From the NCBI GenBank assembly GCA_963929535.1, contig CAWVIZ010000003.1, positions 186,001-250,000 of the forward strand: a DNA stretch of 64,000 bases, in the 5' to 3' direction. This DNA comes from Pullilachnospira sp963929535. GTDB taxonomy: Bacteria > Bacillota > Clostridia > Lachnospirales > Lachnospiraceae. The position numbers and the translations under genes are program-made. Shown here piece by piece: positions 60,289 to 64,000 of the stretch. Within the stretch, counting starts at the first letter, position 1, and each line of letters begins with the position of its first letter. Under the pieces are notes generated by a model, which had not been told where the DNA came from, ran no database searches, and saw nothing but the letters and a program-made list of their open reading frames with translations.

Positions 60289-60320
60289 GTTGCAGCGAAG
60301 CCGGAAAACCGAACTGTTAC
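60289..60320 (-). repeat. 32-bp dispersed palindrome, copy 9 (inverted)
   Basis: On the minus strand GTAACAGTTCGG, TTTTCC, GGCTTCGCTGCAAC. It lies between the lipoprotein stop and its terminator. Confidence 0.65.
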
Positions 60321-60353
60321 TGACATCAGGAAAATCCGGGAAGATTTTCCACT

Positions 60354-60393
60354 AAAAGGAAGCTCTGGAAGCCAGAACCGGAGCTTCCTTTTT
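60354..60393 (+). terminator. terminator of the OB-fold-like lipoprotein gene
   Basis: AAGGAAGCTC and GAGCTTCCTT form a 10-bp stem, 15-base loop, followed by TTT (five T in total with the stem end). Confidence 0.85.
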
Positions 60394-60434
60394 GATATAC
60401 CGCTGCAGCAGTTTGCTCAGGAAAGGAGAATGCC

Positions 60435-61430
60435 ATGACCTCCAGGGAAGCACTGAAACTTCTGGGACTTTCCCCGGAAGCCCCTCTCTTGGATATCAAA
60501 AAGCAGTACCGGCGTCTGATGCATCAGATCCATCCGGATGCCTCCCCGGATTCCCGCACTGCGGTATCCGGCCCCAACGCCCAGGAACTGAACCTGGCGT
60601 ACGGGATTCTCAAAAGGACTTTTTCCGATGATCCTGGCCCGCCTTTCTCCGGAAACACTGATCCTGTCCGCAGATCCCGGTCCGCCTCCGCCGGGCATTC
60701 CAATATCTGGAATGCCCCTGTCAACCCTCACGCGTTCTGCGACAGAGAAATCCTCCATTACGCGGAGGACTGTAAGGGAAATCCTCTGGGGCATTTTTCC
60801 ATAGCCCGCGGAAAGTATCTCTGGACCCCGGAGGAGGATTTTTCCCTGTTTCTGAAGAGTCTCTGCCAGTGCAGCAAAATTCTGCTGGATGAGGCGGATT
60901 CTGTAAGAAACAGCTTCCGGGTACCGGGAGAGTCCTCTTCCCACCGACTGGAAATCCAGGCCGGACTGGTCTACCTTCTGGCCCAGCAGTTTCTGGACAG
61001 CCTGTCCTGTCTTAAGATGCTGGCACGGGAAGAGTCCCCGCGTCCGGACGGATCCCGGATCTTCCGCCTGTCCTCCATGCTGGAGCTGATTCCCGGCGTT
61101 CCGGCCCCAAAGCCGGAGGAACTTCTGGCCCCCTCCGCCATCCGCCGGCATCGTCTGTATCTGAAAAACCGTGATGGAAAGGAACTGGGCTACCTCTCCT
61201 TTCCGGATGACCGTCTCTACTATGCGGTGATCCCCCTTCTGGAACAGCGGAATGTGCGGATCCGGATACTCACCGCCGCCAGCCAGCCGAAAAGAAAATC
61301 CGGTAACCCCGCCGGTTACCGGAATCTTCATCTGTGGATCCAGATCCCTTCCTCCGGCATCCATCATACACCGGAGAACCTGAATCTGCAGATTGAAAAG
61401 CTTCTGGCTTCTTATACTGAAAAACGATAG
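60435..61430 (+). CDS. J-domain protein with unknown C-terminal region
   Basis: 331 residues. Residues 1-65 form a J domain (SREALKLLGLSPEAPLLDIK; QYRRLMHQIHPDASPD with the HPD tripeptide that stimulates DnaK). The remaining 260 residues, with a WTPEEDFSLFLKSLCQCSK segment and a C-terminal beta-rich part (RRHRLYLKNRDGKELGYLSF), lack the Gly/Phe and zinc regions of DnaJ and match nothing I recognise. It is probably a specialised co-chaperone. The ATG follows AAAGGAG. Convergent with the next gene, 6 bp apart. Confidence 0.82.
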   Translation: MTSREALKLLGLSPEAPLLDIKKQYRRLMHQIHPDASPDSRTAVSGPNAQELNLAYGILKRTFSDDPGPPFSGNTDPVRRSRSASAGHSNIWNAPVNPHAFCDREILHYAEDCKGNPLGHFSIARGKYLWTPEEDFSLFLKSLCQCSKILLDEADSVRNSFRVPGESSSHRLEIQAGLVYLLAQQFLDSLSCLKMLAREESPRPDGSRIFRLSSMLELIPGVPAPKPEELLAPSAIRRHRLYLKNRDGKELGYLSFPDDRLYYAVIPLLEQRNVRIRILTAASQPKRKSGNPAGYRNLHLWIQIPSSGIHHTPENLNLQIEKLLASYTEKR

Positions 61431-61436
61431 ATTCCG

Positions 61437-62327
61437 TCATTCTTTTTCCACTGCCTCAAACCCGTACACAGCCTCTCCCTCCGGCCAGCTTCCGGTGAGC
61501 TGGTAGATATACCCCGGCTGCGCGGTAAACATCGGGCCCTCTTCCCCTTCTTCCACCTGCACGTTCTCGCCTTCCGGGATCTCCTCCCTGCTCTTCTCCC
61601 TCTGGGCTGTCTCCCAGCGGAGCACTGTAATCTGATCCGGCTGATATTCGGAAACCACCGTCATCTGAGTCTCACCCTCCAGGGTATGCCGCACCAGATC
61701 CTCACTCTGCAGCACATGGATGGAATCCACTGCAGTGGCCTTAGTCTCCCCGTTTTCATCGGTATATTCCCACAGATACCCGAACTGGTCACACGCGGCA
61801 GTCACCACCGCTTCCGTCTGCCGATAATCAAGAGAAAGCTGAGGCGGTTTTGACCTGTCAGGGGCAGGGCAGAACTGATCCAGCAGCTCCTGATATTTTT
61901 CCTGATATTCCTGATTTTCCTTTTCTGTCCGTACCAGCTTTGTGATGCCGGGATACTGTCCCGGATAAGATTCCAGCATGATCCCGTCTCCGTAGACATC
62001 CAGCACGTCTCCGCTGTTCAGCTGGTCAGCGGATAGAGGATTTCCTTCCTCATCCAGGATTTCCCGTGGGATCGTCCCGGTAAACGGGCTTTCCTGCTGA
62101 AGATCCACAAACAGGTCTCCATAGTCATTCTTCAGATAGACTGCCCGGATCGCCTGCTGTTCCGATTCCCCGTCTCCATCGTCCGCCGCACCCCCGGTAT
62201 CCTGCCCCGGGCCGCTTCCTTCCTGTCCTGTCGTCCCCTCCGCTTCCCCGGTGCCTTCAGATCCTCCTTGGCATCCCCATAGTCCCATAGCCAGAACCAG
62301 CGCCAGCAATACCGCGATTTTTTTCAT
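61437..62327 (-). CDS. lipoprotein of unknown function
   Basis: 296 residues from the ATG at 62327 (after AGGAGGAG). Lipobox LWGC (about 16-19), a Gly/Glu/Thr-rich spacer (about 20-60), then a first beta-rich unit (NSGDVLDVYGDGIMLESYPG) resembling DUF3221-like lipoprotein modules, and a C-terminal region (QPGYIYQLTGSWPEGEAVYG) that reads like a small carbohydrate- or envelope-stress-type domain. No enzyme motif is visible. It lies 59 bp downstream of xylB on the same strand and could be co-transcribed, though a functional link is not evident. Confidence 0.7.
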   Translation of the reverse strand: MKKIAVLLALVLAMGLWGCQGGSEGTGEAEGTTGQEGSGPGQDTGGAADDGDGESEQQAIRAVYLKNDYGDLFVDLQQESPFTGTIPREILDEEGNPLSADQLNSGDVLDVYGDGIMLESYPGQYPGITKLVRTEKENQEYQEKYQELLDQFCPAPDRSKPPQLSLDYRQTEAVVTAACDQFGYLWEYTDENGETKATAVDSIHVLQSEDLVRHTLEGETQMTVVSEYQPDQITVLRWETAQREKSREEIPEGENVQVEEGEEGPMFTAQPGYIYQLTGSWPEGEAVYGFEAVEKE

Positions 62328-62386
62328 ATCCACTCCTCCTGCACACTGTTTTTCCATAGTCTCTCCGTTTTCCCGCTTCCCATGCG

Positions 62387-63865
62387 TCACTCTCTCATAT
62401 ATTCCCTGGTCCCCTGGTAAATACCGTGAAATTTCCGGTAAAGCTCCTCATAGAGCCCGGAAAATTCCTTTCTGGGTTCGTAAATCTCATCGGAAAGCAC
62501 TGCCAGTTCTCTTCCCGCGGCCGCCGCATCCCGATAGATCCCGCATCCCACACCCGCCAGGATGCATGCTCCCAGGCATGCCTGCTCCCGGATACGGCTG
62601 ACACGGACGGTCTTTCCCAGGATATCCGCCTGTATCTGAAGCCACACCGGACTGTTGGCCGCGCCTCCGGAGGCGATGATCTGTTCTCCCCGGATACCGA
62701 TCTCCTCCATAATTTCCAGGGAATCTTTCAGCGCGAAGGTTACCCCCTCCATCACTGCCCGTACCAGATGCCCCGCCTGATGTCCCAGAGTCAGACCGAA
62801 AAATACGCCCTTGGCCTGGGGATCCATAAGCGGCGTCCGCTCTCCTGCCAGGTAAGGAAGAAACAGCAGACCGTCGCTGCCCGGCCGGATGCTTTCTGCC
62901 ATCTGCCCCAGAGCCGAAAAGCTTTTCTCCTTCAAAATCTGATCCTTCAGCCACTGCAGGGACATTCCCCCGGTGAGCATGGCTCCGTAAACAGTATATG
63001 CTCCGCTGATCCCATGGCAGAAAGTATGGGTCCTCAATTGGGGATCATAGAAATCTGTCCGGGAAAATGCCGAGATCTGAGCCCCCGTTCCGATATTGGA
63101 GATCAGCATTCCTTCTTCTGCCGCTCCGTTCCCGATACTCTGGGCCTGCTGGTCCCCGGCGCCGAACACCACGGGAATTCCTTCCCGAAGCCCCGTCCGG
63201 CGGGAAGCCTCCGCCGTCACGCTCCCGGCCACCTGAACAGATTCATGCAGCTCTGTGAGGATATTTTTCTCAATCCCCAGTTTTTCCAAAAGCTTCTCCG
63301 CCCATACCCGTTTTCCCACATCCATCATCAGGCTGGCTGAAGCATCCGAATACTCCGTTCCCATCTCTCCCGTCAGCCGGAAACGGATGTAATCCTTGGG
63401 CTGAAAGATCCGGAAGATCTTCCGGTACAGTCCCCCTTCCCTCTTTCTCATCCACAGAAGCGAAGGCAGGGCAAATCCGTTGAATATCCGGTTATGAAGT
63501 ATTTCTCCCTGTTCTTTCCGGGAAATCTTTTCTTCAATTTCCCTTGTCTCCTCCTCCGCTCTCTGATCCATCCAGATCACTGCAGGACAGACCGGCTGCC
63601 CTTCCCTGTCCACAGCCACCAGCCCGTGCATCTGTCCGGAAAGCCCGATCCCGCAGATGCCTTCCATCTGACGGGGATGCTCCGCTTTCATCTCTCCCAG
63701 GATCCGGCACAGCCCTTCCCACCAGGTGTCCGGATGCTGCTGTGCCCATCCCGGATGGGGAATCTCCACCTGATACGCCGCCGTCTTAACGGCAATGATC
63801 CGTCCGTCCGGTTCCATCAGCATCGCCTTTACGCTGGAAGTCCCTATATCAATCCCCAACAGCAT
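62387..63865 (-). CDS. xylB: xylulokinase (FGGY family)
   Basis: 492 residues. Phosphorylates D-xylulose to feed the pentose phosphate pathway. FGGY motifs: LGIDIGTSSVKAML at the N-terminus, GLSGQMHGLV (about 76, typical of xylulokinase), catalytic Asp region FGAGDQQAQSIGNG (about 235), SNIGTGAQ and the second signature GGMSLQWLKDQ; ATP-site ASGGAANSPVWLQIQADILG (about 400). Length is normal. The ATG at 63865 follows AAGGAGATG. No xylA or transporter is within the window; upstream genes are outside it. Confidence 0.93.
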   Translation of the reverse strand: MLLGIDIGTSSVKAMLMEPDGRIIAVKTAAYQVEIPHPGWAQQHPDTWWEGLCRILGEMKAEHPRQMEGICGIGLSGQMHGLVAVDREGQPVCPAVIWMDQRAEEETREIEEKISRKEQGEILHNRIFNGFALPSLLWMRKREGGLYRKIFRIFQPKDYIRFRLTGEMGTEYSDASASLMMDVGKRVWAEKLLEKLGIEKNILTELHESVQVAGSVTAEASRRTGLREGIPVVFGAGDQQAQSIGNGAAEEGMLISNIGTGAQISAFSRTDFYDPQLRTHTFCHGISGAYTVYGAMLTGGMSLQWLKDQILKEKSFSALGQMAESIRPGSDGLLFLPYLAGERTPLMDPQAKGVFFGLTLGHQAGHLVRAVMEGVTFALKDSLEIMEEIGIRGEQIIASGGAANSPVWLQIQADILGKTVRVSRIREQACLGACILAGVGCGIYRDAAAAGRELAVLSDEIYEPRKEFSGLYEELYRKFHGIYQGTREYMRE

Positions 63866-64000
63866 CGTTTCATCTCCTTTTTATCCAGCATCCTGCACTT
63901 TCCCCATTCTGTTTTCTCAGCAAACCAGAGCTGCTTCCCGCAAGGCAGCAGCAGTCAGCATCTTCCCGAAGCAGTTTGTCCCTCCGCCTTCACTTATTTC

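Overview
The window looks like part of a Firmicutes chromosome, most likely a moderately GC-rich gut Clostridia of the Lachnospiraceae type. I infer this from gene content: glgC-glgD pair, spoVG, a DnaD/DnaI-type replication pair, a long clostridial PRPP synthetase, a YolD/Y-family polymerase pair, and a threonine operon that uses a phosphoglycerate-mutase-like protein instead of a classical homoserine kinase. No rRNA, tRNA, CRISPR array, phage or complete transposase gene was seen. Nothing here names a species.

Layout. 1-5.1 kb: the start of an unidentified gene, a decayed HtrA protease, a UvrA-like ABC protein without its UvrB-binding region, and an M42 aminopeptidase. 5.1-12.7 kb: an AraC regulator divergent from a MATE exporter, a CsoR-controlled metal P-type ATPase, an 83-bp tandem repeat array, csoR and tex. 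13-15.3 kb: three small membrane proteins of DUF4190, DUF2752 and DUF975 type. 15.5-19.6 kb: an aspartate-to-threonine operon (ACT regulator, hom, proposed homoserine kinase, lysC). 19.8-23.0 kb: a TPM / zinc-ribbon / SPFH operon resembling Bacillus ydjH-ydjG-ydjI. 23.3-30.7 kb: prfB with its programmed frameshift, a coiled-coil 3D-domain wall protein, an RNA methyltransferase, spoVG, glgD and glgC. 31-36.5 kb: murC, a DnaA-box cluster, dnaD, a dnaI-like helicase loader and prs. 36.7-45.4 kb: an ECF sigma factor with an unknown solenoid-like partner, a CPBP protease, an ABC exporter cluster, and a deletion-fused response regulator/permease remnant. 45.7-53.5 kb: an aldo/keto reductase, an EamA transporter, a PAP2 phosphatase, YolD plus a Y-family polymerase, and a corrinoid ABC importer under a cobalamin riboswitch. 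54.5-64 kb: a sugar ABC importer operon, two lipoproteins, a J-domain protein and xylulokinase.

The most unusual signal is not a gene. A dispersed intergenic palindrome recurs at least ten times: about 32 bp, with arms GTAACAGT and ACTGTTAC around a core AGCC-TTCC-GGCT. It also occurs inside longer elements. One 192-bp copy at 36511-36702 has GTAAC-starting terminal inverted repeats and perfect 8-bp flanking direct repeats, so it looks like a non-autonomous transposable element, possibly mobilised by an IS66-type transposase. A second repeat module recurs three times. Other points of interest are the DnaA-box cluster overlapping the murC terminator, the CsoR operator inside a consensus promoter next to the tandem array, the sigma/solenoid pair, and about 800 bp of unexplained DNA with a near-consensus promoter upstream of the cobalamin riboswitch.
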